Assembly: GCF_900182555.1 (NCBI RefSeq)
Contig: NZ_FXTH01000003.1
Location: 248,001 to 312,000 of the forward strand
Direction of reading: 5' to 3'
Source of the DNA: Fodinibius sediminis
GTDB taxonomy: Bacteria; Bacteroidota; Rhodothermia; Balneolales; Balneolaceae
DNA length: 64,000 bases
The notes under the pieces were generated by a model. That model was not told the DNA's origin and made no database searches. It saw only the letters and a list, made by a program, of their open reading frames with translations. Positions 53,773 to 62,280 of the stretch are shown piece after piece. The first letter of the stretch is position 1; every line of letters starts with the position of its first letter. Both the position numbers and the translations under genes were made by a program.

Positions 53773-55263
53773 ATGCCTGAACATAATACAGGGGCCGATT
53801 GGATTAATGTTGACTTTATTAGCGTGACCATGAAGAATAAAAAGAAAACACCCACCTTTGAGGAGACGGCAAAGGCGTACTTGTCTAATACGCAGCTGCG
53901 CCGCAACATCGGTCATGCAACGCATACCATTCGCGAAAAACGTGAGACAGTGGTCGGCGAGATGCCTGACTGGGAGATATTGCGTGAGGCCGGCAGCCAG
54001 CTTAAAAAGCGTGTCATGCGACACCTTGATGACTACCTGTTGCAGCTGGAGGCCTCGGTACAGGAGGCCGGCGGAAAGGTCCATTGGGCAGGCGATGCCG
54101 AAGAAGCTAACCGTATTATTGCAGACCTGGTAAAAGAGCAGCAGGCAGAAGAGGTTGTCAAGGTAAAGTCTATCACTACGGACGAAATCGGGCTTAACCA
54201 AGCCCTGGCCGGAGAAGGCATACGGGCGTTGGAAACCGATCTTGCCGAACTCATCGTACAGCTGGCAGAAGACGAACCCTCCCATATCCTTGTTCCGGCC
54301 ATCCACAAGAACCGCTCTGAAATACGGGAGCTGTTCCGAAAAAAACTGAACCAGCAGGAGCTGAGCGACCGCCCGGAAGACCTGGCGGAGGCCGCCCGGC
54401 TTTACCTGCGCAAGAAATTTCTGAATGCGAAGGTGGGTATTAGCGGGGCCAATTTTGCCGTCGCGGACACAGGTACCGTAGCAGTGGTTGAATCGGAAGG
54501 CAATGGACGGATGTGTACCACCCTCCCTGAAACACTGATTACGGTGATGGGAATTGAGAAGATCATCCCCCGCTGGCGCGATTTTGAAGTTTTCATGCAG
54601 CTGCTGCCCCGGTCGTCTACTGCCGAACGCATGAATCCCTACAATTCTTTCTGGACAGGTGTGACCGAAGGGGACGGCCCCCGGGAATTTCACCTTGTGT
54701 TACTGGATAACGGACGTACCAACGTACTGGCCGATGAGGTTGGACGACAGACTCTTAATTGTATTCGATGCAGCGCCTGCCTGAATGTATGTCCCGTCTA
54801 TGAGCGTACCGGGGGACATGCCTATAATTCGGTATACCCGGGTCCCATCGGTGCTATTTTAACGCCCCAGCTACGGGGACTGGATGACGAGGGTGCGGCC
54901 TCCCTGCCCTATGCCTCTACCTTGTGCGGGGCTTGCTACGAAGTTTGTCCTGTGAAAATTAATATTCCGGAGGTCCTGGTTCACCTGCGGGGAAAGATTG
55001 TGGATCGAAAGAAGCGCGAAGGAGGTCTTAAGACCAAAACGGATCCTGAACATGTTGGCATGCGATGGATGGGGCGTGCGTTCACTAAACGGTCGCGTTA
55101 TGAGCGAGCACAGAAAATCGCCCGTCTGGGCCAGAAAATATTTGTCCGGGACGGGACCATTTCAAATTTACCCGGTGAGTTGTCCGGGTGGACCGCCATG
55201 CGCGATTTGAAACCAATTCCAAAACAAACATTCCGCGAGTGGTGGGGAGATCGTGATGAGTAG
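53773..55263 (+). CDS. lutB: L-lactate utilisation iron-sulfur protein LutB
   Basis: A 496-residue protein with an LUD domain (N-terminal Q-L-R-R-N-I-G-H-A-T-H-T-I-R) and two 4Fe-4S clusters: C-I-R-C-S-A-C-L-N-V-C-P-V-Y near residue 330 and C-G-A-C-Y-E-V-C-P-V near 380. It accepts electrons from lactate in the LutABC complex. The first ATG at 53773 is listed; an inner ATG at 53830 begins closer to usual LutB starts and may be the true one, since neither has a good ribosome site. The stop overlaps lutC. Confidence 0.95.
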   Translation: MPEHNTGADWINVDFISVTMKNKKKTPTFEETAKAYLSNTQLRRNIGHATHTIREKRETVVGEMPDWEILREAGSQLKKRVMRHLDDYLLQLEASVQEAGGKVHWAGDAEEANRIIADLVKEQQAEEVVKVKSITTDEIGLNQALAGEGIRALETDLAELIVQLAEDEPSHILVPAIHKNRSEIRELFRKKLNQQELSDRPEDLAEAARLYLRKKFLNAKVGISGANFAVADTGTVAVVESEGNGRMCTTLPETLITVMGIEKIIPRWRDFEVFMQLLPRSSTAERMNPYNSFWTGVTEGDGPREFHLVLLDNGRTNVLADEVGRQTLNCIRCSACLNVCPVYERTGGHAYNSVYPGPIGAILTPQLRGLDDEGAASLPYASTLCGACYEVCPVKINIPEVLVHLRGKIVDRKKREGGLKTKTDPEHVGMRWMGRAFTKRSRYERAQKIARLGQKIFVRDGTISNLPGELSGWTAMRDLKPIPKQTFREWWGDRDE

Positions 55264-55915
55264 TGCAAAAGACAACATACTGGGCAGCATCAGGGCGGCC
55301 CTCCGAGAGGTGCCCGCAGAAGAACAACCAGAAGATATCGAGGTGCCGCGGGACTATCGGAAGCAGGGAGAAGGGGGCGTCATTGACATAGTCGAACGGT
55401 TTGCAGAGCGGGTTGGAGAGTACAAGGCCACGGTAAACCGGATTCATGAAGAGGAGTTGAAAGACACCATAGCCGAGAGTTGCCGCGGGGAGGGGGTGGA
55501 AGCACTGGCGGTCCCCGACGGCTTCCCCGGGGAATGGCTGCCCGATGACCTGACGCTTCTGCAGGATAAAAAAGACGCCCCCCTTTCTCACCGGGAGCTG
55601 GACCGTTCAGATGGCGTGATTACCACCTGTGCGCTTGGCATCGCCCAGACCGGGACCCTTGTTTTGGATGCCGGTGCGGGGCAGGGGCGCCGGGTGTTAA
55701 CGCTTTTGCCTGATTACCACCTTTGCATTATCTGGGAAAGCCAGATTGTGGAGCTTGTGTCCGAAGGATTTCGGTATTTTGAAGCATCCGTGGAACAGGA
55801 GGGTCCTCCCCTCACCTTTATTTCGGGCCCTTCCGCCACTTCGGATATTGAACTCAGCCGGGTGGAGGGTGTTCACGGCCCCCGCAGGCTCGAGGTGTTA
55901 ATTGTCAGCCGGTGA
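55256..55915 (+). CDS. lutC: L-lactate utilisation protein LutC
   Basis: A 219-residue LUD-domain protein. The C-terminal T-G-T-L-V-L-D-A-G, D-Y-H-L-C-I-I and I-S-G-P-S-A-T-S-D-I-E segments are the LutC hallmarks. The ATG at 55256 overlaps the end of lutB by eight bases (a GTG at 55253 is also in frame), indicating translational coupling. Third part of the lactate dehydrogenase complex; last gene of the plus-strand rhamnose-to-pyruvate series. The convergent PepSY gene ends just 20 bases away. Confidence 0.95.
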   Translation: MSSAKDNILGSIRAALREVPAEEQPEDIEVPRDYRKQGEGGVIDIVERFAERVGEYKATVNRIHEEELKDTIAESCRGEGVEALAVPDGFPGEWLPDDLTLLQDKKDAPLSHRELDRSDGVITTCALGIAQTGTLVLDAGAGQGRRVLTLLPDYHLCIIWESQIVELVSEGFRYFEASVEQEGPPLTFISGPSATSDIELSRVEGVHGPRRLEVLIVSR

Positions 55916-55935
55916 AGGCCGGGGGCTATCGATCG

Positions 55936-57120
55936 TCAGGCCGCCCTGGAGCTGACGGCAGACGAAGCAGAACGGTTTTCTTTCCTTCTGACAGCCTGCC
56001 GCCGTCGCCCCCACCAGATGGTAATGCCGGTCACCGGCAGGCTGGCCACGACAAGACTGCTCAGGAAGACGATGATTTTACCCGCGAAGCCGCCGATGGC
56101 GCCCACATGGATATCATAATTCATTCGCTGAATGTTATCAGCAATTGAAGCCTGCTCGAGCTTGCCATAGATATGGTCGGGTTCAACCTCTTCAAGCGTC
56201 CGGGCATCAAAATATCGGAAGTCGGAATCCCAGTACGTGCCTTTGGACAGCTTTACGTAGGCGTAAATGGTATATTCCTCGGTGGGGGGGTAGTGCATTT
56301 CCACGCTTGCGGCCTGTGGATATTCCTGCATCATCTGTCTCCAGATAATATCAATGGGTTTGCCGGATGGCCCTGTTTCCTGAACCGAACTAATGTTCTC
56401 CGGCAGTACAAACCGGGTCTGTTTTTCGCCCCCTGTCAAAATATGAACACCTTCAGAAAACCAATTGAAGGCTATACTCAGACCCGTTATGGCAACGACC
56501 AGGGCAATGAGGGAGGCATAAAATCCCAGGATGTTGTGTAGGTCATAGTTTTTTCGTTTCCATCGGGTCCGGTCAGACCAGCGGAACCGGACTCGCTTTC
56601 GGGCCGCTTTGCGGTTTCTGGGCCACCACAGGATAAGTCCAGATACGAGGATCAGCAGGAAGATGAGCGTGCTGTAGGAAACGATCTTTTTGCCCACCTC
56701 CCCCATCCACAGGTAGATATGCCCTTCCAGGATGAAATGAAAGAAGCCCGCCTCCAGGTCAACCATTTTGATGAGCTGGCCGGTGTAGGGATTCAAATAT
56801 GCTTTTTGATAAAATTCGGGTTCCGCTTCATAAAAGATGACCTCAAGGGCCTCGTTGGGGGCGCCATAGACGACACTGTGGATATGACGTCCGGGCATTG
56901 TTTCTTCGGCAATAGCATGGGCCTCTGAGGGAGGAATAAAGGAGACTTCCTGCGGGGCCACATGCTGATAGTCCTCATAGAGGCTGCGAATTTCTTCCTG
57001 GAAGCAGTAGATGCAGCCGGTAACGGCGACTACAAACACCACCAGCCCGGTGGGAAGCCCGAGCCAGAGGTGAATGTGGCCGGCGATCTTTTTAAATGGT
57101 CGTTTGCCTACGCTGATCAT
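55936..57120 (-). CDS. PepSY-associated membrane protein (probable ferric reductase / iron-siderophore system)
   Basis: A 394-residue inner-membrane protein with four hydrophobic segments (near residues 20-40, 135-160, 195-215, 340-370) of the PepSY-TM type: H-I-H-L-W-L-G-L-P-T-G near the start, F-I-L-E-G-H-I-Y-L-W-M-G near 130, and histidines suited to haem. The C-terminus ends in basic and Ser-rich residues. It follows the DUF4374 and TonB-receptor genes on the same strand, with three bases to the former. In Bacteroidota this trio serves iron-chelate uptake, with the PepSY protein as a likely reductase. Confidence 0.85.
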   Translation of the reverse strand: MISVGKRPFKKIAGHIHLWLGLPTGLVVFVVAVTGCIYCFQEEIRSLYEDYQHVAPQEVSFIPPSEAHAIAEETMPGRHIHSVVYGAPNEALEVIFYEAEPEFYQKAYLNPYTGQLIKMVDLEAGFFHFILEGHIYLWMGEVGKKIVSYSTLIFLLILVSGLILWWPRNRKAARKRVRFRWSDRTRWKRKNYDLHNILGFYASLIALVVAITGLSIAFNWFSEGVHILTGGEKQTRFVLPENISSVQETGPSGKPIDIIWRQMMQEYPQAASVEMHYPPTEEYTIYAYVKLSKGTYWDSDFRYFDARTLEEVEPDHIYGKLEQASIADNIQRMNYDIHVGAIGGFAGKIIVFLSSLVVASLPVTGITIWWGRRRQAVRRKENRSASSAVSSRAA

Positions 57121-57123
57121 CCG

Positions 57124-58356
57124 TTACGGGTTGAGGTTGTAAATGCCTTTCAACTCTTTTCCCATGATTTCGGCTCCTTTCACGGCGGTGGCACTTGCTA
57201 CATCCACTTTGTAGACATGGGCACTTTCGGAAGTGGTGACGCTCATATACACTGTTCCATTATCGACATGCCACGGACTCCCGTAAAATCCACCGTGGAG
57301 CGGCATATTGCTTACTTCGGTGGATGTTTGGTTTTCAAGGTCCAGCACTACCAGCTTGTGGATTTCATTGGCGGCCGAAAAGGAGCCCCAGAGCTGAGAG
57401 TCGTCCGTGACAATGTTGGCAACAGCCTTGCCGTTCCCCGCATATTCAAGGAAGTTGATTTTGCCGCCTGCGGCCTCCTCCACGTTGAAGAAGTAGTTGC
57501 TGTCAAAGCGGTTCTCCCCGTTGTTGATGCGCAGAATACCGGAAGGTTTGCCCTGCGTGGTAAAGCCGTTTGCCAGAGAAGCAGAGGAGTAAGCATAAAG
57601 GTTGTCATTTTCATCGGCAATCATCCCGTTGAAGAGGCCGTACACGCCAATGGGCCCCATGCGTATATCTTTTAAATACTGCTCAAATTCAAGTTCGGGG
57701 TATGAGTATACCGCTACATAAGCCGTATCGGTCTGTGGAGTAGAGAAATCGCCACGGGCGTGAATCTTGTAGAAAGGCACGAAGAGCTTGCCGTCGCGGA
57801 CTGTCAGAGCCGTAGGCCAGGCGACCAGCGAATCTTCCCTGCTTTCCCAGATGCGCATATTGACTTTCTCCCTGATGGAGACGGATGGCACATCAATTTT
57901 GTGCAGTACCCGGTCGGCAAAATCCACGCGGGGTACCTCCATGGCCAACATGGTTTCCTTGTTGGCATGGCCGACCATGTCAAGGGTATTCTGGAAAACA
58001 AAACGGCCTTTTTCAGTGATTACGCCCTGCTCGTTGAGTTCATAGGCAATGACATTATTATCATCAAAATAGCCTATGCTGAACAGGGTGTTGTTGTGAT
58101 TTGCCATATAACGCCAGCCGGTCTGCTCAATACCGACCCCTTCGGCAGAGAGTGATCCGCTCATCAGGTTTTCGGTATTTAAAATATAGTCGGTCGACTC
58201 ATTTGCCGAACCCTGGGCCGTAAAAGCCACGGTATATTCTGTTGGCTGCTGTTGTTTTTGCTCGTCGTTTGATCCGGTTACGCTGCTGCAGGCGGTGCCC
58301 AGAACAGCAAGCAGGCTCAGTAATAGTGATAGGATTAGGTATCTGTTCAGTTTCAT
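57124..58356 (-). CDS. DUF4374 lipoprotein of iron-uptake cluster
   Basis: A 410-residue lipoprotein with lipobox (L-L-A-V-L-G-T-A-C-S) and a propeller-like DUF4374 body. The open frame reaches 58470, but that overlaps the end of the receptor gene; the ATG complement at 58354-58356 starts the signal peptide M-K-L-N-R-Y-L and leaves a 34-base gap. DUF4374 proteins are found with TonB receptors for siderophores or haem. Probable role: binding the chelate at the outer membrane or in the periplasm. The function is inferred from neighbours. Confidence 0.85.
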   Translation of the reverse strand: MKLNRYLILSLLLSLLAVLGTACSSVTGSNDEQKQQQPTEYTVAFTAQGSANESTDYILNTENLMSGSLSAEGVGIEQTGWRYMANHNNTLFSIGYFDDNNVIAYELNEQGVITEKGRFVFQNTLDMVGHANKETMLAMEVPRVDFADRVLHKIDVPSVSIREKVNMRIWESREDSLVAWPTALTVRDGKLFVPFYKIHARGDFSTPQTDTAYVAVYSYPELEFEQYLKDIRMGPIGVYGLFNGMIADENDNLYAYSSASLANGFTTQGKPSGILRINNGENRFDSNYFFNVEEAAGGKINFLEYAGNGKAVANIVTDDSQLWGSFSAANEIHKLVVLDLENQTSTEVSNMPLHGGFYGSPWHVDNGTVYMSVTTSESAHVYKVDVASATAVKGAEIMGKELKGIYNLNP

Positions 58357-58390
58357 GATTGAATGGGTGTTTGGATTGTTCATTAGATTG

Positions 58391-60754
58391 TTAATTAAAG
58401 AGGTATCGAAATTTGATTTGAAATGCCCGCCCGGGTTTCTGCAGCCGAAAGTGGTCGTAGGCCTTCGCATTTGTGATGTTGGAACACGCTACGTTGATAT
58501 TGTATCGTCCATCTTCGAGGGAATACCCCAGTTGAAGATGCTGCACATATTGACGCGGAATAACATATTTACTCTCATCTGCGCCCAGGCTGGGCCATTT
58601 GAGGTAATACTCTTCAACAAAGTTGCCGCTCCACGTAAATGAGAGGCGGTCATGCGGTACAATCAGCCCATCGAACTTAAGGCCGGCAGACTGGCTGCTC
58701 ATCAGGTAGGGAATGTTAGGAATACGATCGCGGTAGATATGGCTGATGCGCCCGTTTTCGTATTTTGAGTTGTTTAGAATATTCTGATAGGTGGTATTGA
58801 GATCAGCAAAAAACAAGCGCTCGTATTCATAGCGAAGACCGGCTTCAATACCCGAACTTACAACACTGCGCTGGTTGATATACTGACTGGTAAGGCCGGT
58901 GACCTGGATTCGGATCAGATCTTTGGCATCCCGTCGAAAATAGTTGGTTTCAGCCATCAGGCGGTGACTGCCCAGAAGCCGTTCAATTTGAAGCCCAAGA
59001 TTAAAATTGTTGCTGTTTTCGGGAGCCAGTTGGGGATTGGACAACAGCAGTAGTCCATCCCCGAATACTTCATAGCCGTCCGGGAAGCGGTAGGTCTTTT
59101 CGTACGAGGCTTTTGCCTGCAAGCCTTCCAGCGGATGGTAAGTGGTGGCAATACCATAGCCCGGCTTGAAGGTATTACTGTTAAATTCAGATCGTTTCCC
59201 GTCCCAGTCAACGCCAATAACGTTTGAATTAAAGAAGTAGAGCTTCGAAAAAATGGTGGTGGACCAGCGATCGTCAAACAAGCGGAGCTTATAGCTGCCG
59301 GAAAGCACGTTCTTGTTCAGCGTGTTTGGATCCGCGAAAGCGACAGGATTCGTGCTTATGGGATCATGGCCCTCCCGGTTGATGTAACTCCGGGTATGAT
59401 TTAAAACCGCTACGTGCTGATCGCTGAACTGATATCTCAAATTTACATTGCTCTGGAAAGCCTCATCATTGTACCGGAACAGCGTTTTTTCCCAGCTGGA
59501 TTCTGCGATGTTTTGATTGTTCTTGCGTTCGTATTCACCAAGCCAGTTGTACGAGACAGCACTGGTATCCACAACCCCCGAGTGGCTGTTCAGGAAGGAG
59601 GCAAAAGCTTTGATTTGTAGCCTGTTCAGCTCTTTGCGGTAGGTCAGGGAACCCAGTTTCGTGTTGCTGGTGGTGTGGACGCGGCCAAATACCCGGTCCA
59701 TGCTCACCCCGTGCTGCACATCGTCCCGGTTGTCGGCCAACGAGAGCCCGACCATAATTTCATCGGCAAAATGCAGCCCGCGAAATCCCGTCTCCAGGTT
59801 GAACATTCGCGATTCATAGGCATCGTGGAATCGTTTGACCTGCTGCTCTTCGCCATAGGTGCCCGTTTCGGGATCAGGGATGTGCACGTCGATGGTATAA
59901 TTGTTATCGGAGTAGTTGTAAAAGCCGCTGGTTTTCAGGATGAAACCAGACGACGGATGTACATACTGGCCATCCAGGGCCAGCTTGTGGGTATTGAACG
60001 ATCCCACCGCGTACGAAGCATCAAGGTAGTGCCGGGGCGACTGCTCGGTCACCAGGTTGACAGCCCCACCGAGGGCATCACCGCCCAGGTACACCGGAAC
60101 CACCCCCTTGTATACTTCCACGCGTTCAATCAGATTAACGGGGATGTTGTTAATGCCAAAGGTGCTTCCGTAATTTTCAATGGGAAGGCCGTCCATAAAA
60201 AAGCGTACCTGGCGGCCGGAGAGGCCATTGAGGGAAAGGTTGAACCGGGAGCCGAGCCCGCCTTCCCGGCGAATGTGAATGCCCGGATTGGTTTGAAGGA
60301 TGTCATCAATATTGGCGTTCGTATTCTCCAGGCTTTTGGTGCTTATTGAAGCGACGCTGAAAGCTTCTTCCCGTTTCAGTTTGGCTTCCGATTTGCCCTG
60401 AACCATAACAGACTGCATCTGCAGGGTATCCTCCTTCAGGGTAAGGTGCAGGGGTTTCCTTTCGTTGGGAGCAAGCAATACGCTCCGTTCCTCTGAAACA
60501 TATCCAATAGCCGAGAAGACCAGCGTATGTTCGCCGGGAGCCAGCCGCGACAGCTCAAAATATCCGCGGGTGTCGGTGGCTGCGCCACGAGTGCTTCCCT
60601 CCAGTCTGACGGTGATACCGGCCAGTGGATCTCCCGCAGTGTTCAACACCTGTCCGGAAATACCAGTACCCGCGGTTTGGGCAGCCAGCTGCGGCACAGC
60701 AGGACAGAAAAGTGCCAGGATCAAAAGTAAAGGAATGGTGTTTCGTACGTGCAC
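58391..60754 (-). CDS. TonB-dependent receptor, probable siderophore/iron chelate
   Basis: A 787-residue outer-membrane receptor. Signal peptide (to L-A-A-Q-T), a carboxypeptidase-regulatory-like domain (G-I-S-G-Q-V-L-N-T-A-G-D-P-L-A-G), plug (D-I-L-Q-T-N-P-G-I-H-I-R, F-F-M-D-G-L-P-I, V-E-V-Y-K-G-V-V-P) and a barrel ending F-R-Y-L-F-N. It is shorter than the SusC proteins and has no SusD, so small chelates are more likely than glycans. First gene of the minus-strand operon with DUF4374 and PepSY proteins. A near-perfect AT-rich palindrome 76 bases upstream is a candidate iron-responsive operator. Confidence 0.92.
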   Translation of the reverse strand: MHVRNTIPLLLILALFCPAVPQLAAQTAGTGISGQVLNTAGDPLAGITVRLEGSTRGAATDTRGYFELSRLAPGEHTLVFSAIGYVSEERSVLLAPNERKPLHLTLKEDTLQMQSVMVQGKSEAKLKREEAFSVASISTKSLENTNANIDDILQTNPGIHIRREGGLGSRFNLSLNGLSGRQVRFFMDGLPIENYGSTFGINNIPVNLIERVEVYKGVVPVYLGGDALGGAVNLVTEQSPRHYLDASYAVGSFNTHKLALDGQYVHPSSGFILKTSGFYNYSDNNYTIDVHIPDPETGTYGEEQQVKRFHDAYESRMFNLETGFRGLHFADEIMVGLSLADNRDDVQHGVSMDRVFGRVHTTSNTKLGSLTYRKELNRLQIKAFASFLNSHSGVVDTSAVSYNWLGEYERKNNQNIAESSWEKTLFRYNDEAFQSNVNLRYQFSDQHVAVLNHTRSYINREGHDPISTNPVAFADPNTLNKNVLSGSYKLRLFDDRWSTTIFSKLYFFNSNVIGVDWDGKRSEFNSNTFKPGYGIATTYHPLEGLQAKASYEKTYRFPDGYEVFGDGLLLLSNPQLAPENSNNFNLGLQIERLLGSHRLMAETNYFRRDAKDLIRIQVTGLTSQYINQRSVVSSGIEAGLRYEYERLFFADLNTTYQNILNNSKYENGRISHIYRDRIPNIPYLMSSQSAGLKFDGLIVPHDRLSFTWSGNFVEEYYLKWPSLGADESKYVIPRQYVQHLQLGYSLEDGRYNINVACSNITNAKAYDHFRLQKPGRAFQIKFRYLFN

Positions 60755-60829
60755 GGCTATAAATGCGTTTTATTTAGATCGATTCTTAATTGAGGCAGAG
60801 AAGTTAGTTTCAGCAGGTGGCAAGCCCAA

Positions 60830-60858
60830 ATTTTATTTAGAATAATTTTAAATAAAAT
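60830..60858. promoter_or_regulatory. AT-rich 29-bp near-perfect palindrome, candidate operator of the iron cluster
   Basis: Arms ATTTTATTTA (60830-60839) and TAAATAAAAT (60849-60858) are exact inverted copies, and the centre continues the symmetry except for one G/T pair. It lies 76 bases upstream of the TonB receptor start. The A/T-rich dyad is Fur-like in style, but it does not spell the classic Fur box. Confidence 0.5.
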
Positions 60859-60952
60859 ATTTCTATAGGCCTGTATGAGCTATAGGTACGCTTTTTGTCG
60901 ATAAAACATGACTATCAGGGCGACTCACTCTTGTATTTACAGGTACAGCCCA

Positions 60953-60968
60953 TGACTGTGCACAGTCA
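60953..60968. promoter_or_regulatory. 16-bp perfect palindrome TGACTGTGCACAGTCA
   Basis: Perfect dyad symmetry with no loop, 166 bases before the acyltransferase gene and about 200 before the receptor. It could be a dimeric regulator's operator. Chance is not excluded. Confidence 0.35.
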
Positions 60969-61134
60969 ATAAAAAGCCGGGAGGCGCTGTGCGAAAAGCT
61001 TCAGTTTATGGAACAAAAGATCCTGGATTTCAGATGGTTTTCTTTTAGAGATTTACCGTTGTTTTTATTAATGTTTTAGCTTGCTGCTGCAGGGATGGAA
61101 CAGGAATGTCAACAGAAAATGACGGGTAGTTCGG

Positions 61135-62256
61135 ATGGAAAACATTGATCGTACACTATTGGATAAATACGGGCGATTGCTGTCGCTTGATTTTTACCGG
61201 GGACTGACGATGTTTCTGCTGGTTGCCGAGGGGGCCGGCTTGTGGTATGCCATTGTTGATCCCTATTTTGAAGGAACCCTCCTGAGCATGATAGGTACCC
61301 AGTTTCATCATCATCCGTGGAATGGCCTTCGTTTCTGGGATCTCGTACAGCCGTTCTTCATGTTTATTGTCGGGGTGGCCATGCCCATCTCTTTTGGAAA
61401 ACGGTGGGCCCGCGGAGACAGCTGGAGGGATACGTTTGGACATGCCCTGTACCGGTCCCTGGTGCTCTTGACCCTGGGTCTGACGCTGCACTGCATCTAT
61501 GCGGGGGAACTGGTTTTTGAATTATGGAATGTCCTTTCACAGCTCTCCTTCACCTACCTGGTGGCTTTTTTAATCATGCGCAAAAGCTGGAAATTTCAGA
61601 TCAGCTTTTCTGTGGGGCTACTGGTGCTGACGGAATTGCTGTACCGCCTGTGGTCGGTGGAAGGGTTCAGCCAGCCCTTTACGCCCGATCATAATTTCGG
61701 TTCCTGGATGGATCTCATTCTTATGGGCAAACTGAGCGGGGGACACTGGGTGGCTGTGAACGCTATTCCCACAGCAGCGCATACAATCTGGGGCGTGATC
61801 GCCGGGCAGTTATTAATAAGCGGCCGAGAGACGGGCGAAAAAATAAAAAAACTCCTGCTGGCTGGTTTCGGGCTGGTTGTGATGGGCTACCTGCTTGATC
61901 CCTTGACGCCCATCATCAAGCGCATCGCCACCACCTCCTTTACCATTGTGAGTGGTGGTTGGTGCCTGCTGGCACTGGTTGCCTCATTCTATCTGTTCGA
62001 TGTGAAAAAGACAAGGATAACATCAGCCCGGTTTTTTGCCATCGTGGGCATGAATCCCCTGTTTATATACCTTTTCAGCGAGCTTGGTGGCGTTGACTGG
62101 GTATACAGCATGGTGGAAGTATTTACGATAGGCATACTGGGCTGGGTTTCCATGCCAGCTGCATGGATTGGCATTTTGACATCCGCCATTGTTCTGGGAC
62201 TCATGTGGTATTTGACCTATTTCCTGTACAAAAGGGAAATATTTATTTCCATCTAA
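61135..62256 (+). CDS. HGSNAT-like/DUF5009 membrane acyltransferase
   Basis: A 373-residue polytopic inner-membrane protein with about ten hydrophobic helices. The opening L-S-L-D-F-Y-R-G-L-T-M-F, the H-H-P-W-N-G-L-R-F-W-D-L-V-Q-P-F-F-M-F-I-V-G segment and V-G-M-N-P-L-F-I-Y match relatives of human heparan-alpha-glucosaminide N-acetyltransferase (COG4299). That enzyme moves acetyl from cytosolic acetyl-CoA onto terminal sugars outside the membrane. Bacterial relatives often occur in glycan loci, but no substrate is proven. Divergent from the iron cluster; it ends 24 bases before the convergent alkaline phosphatase gene. Confidence 0.85.
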   Translation: MENIDRTLLDKYGRLLSLDFYRGLTMFLLVAEGAGLWYAIVDPYFEGTLLSMIGTQFHHHPWNGLRFWDLVQPFFMFIVGVAMPISFGKRWARGDSWRDTFGHALYRSLVLLTLGLTLHCIYAGELVFELWNVLSQLSFTYLVAFLIMRKSWKFQISFSVGLLVLTELLYRLWSVEGFSQPFTPDHNFGSWMDLILMGKLSGGHWVAVNAIPTAAHTIWGVIAGQLLISGRETGEKIKKLLLAGFGLVVMGYLLDPLTPIIKRIATTSFTIVSGGWCLLALVASFYLFDVKKTRITSARFFAIVGMNPLFIYLFSELGGVDWVYSMVEVFTIGILGWVSMPAAWIGILTSAIVLGLMWYLTYFLYKREIFISI

Positions 62257-62280
62257 GCAGTCGGTCGCTAATAAATTCGC

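Larger units (their letters stand above)
60755..61134. other. divergent intergenic region between TonB receptor and acyltransferase
   Basis: These 380 bases hold no gene but two palindromes, at 60830-60858 and 60953-60968, described separately. Both flanking genes point away, so promoters for both strands should lie here. Confidence 0.6.
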
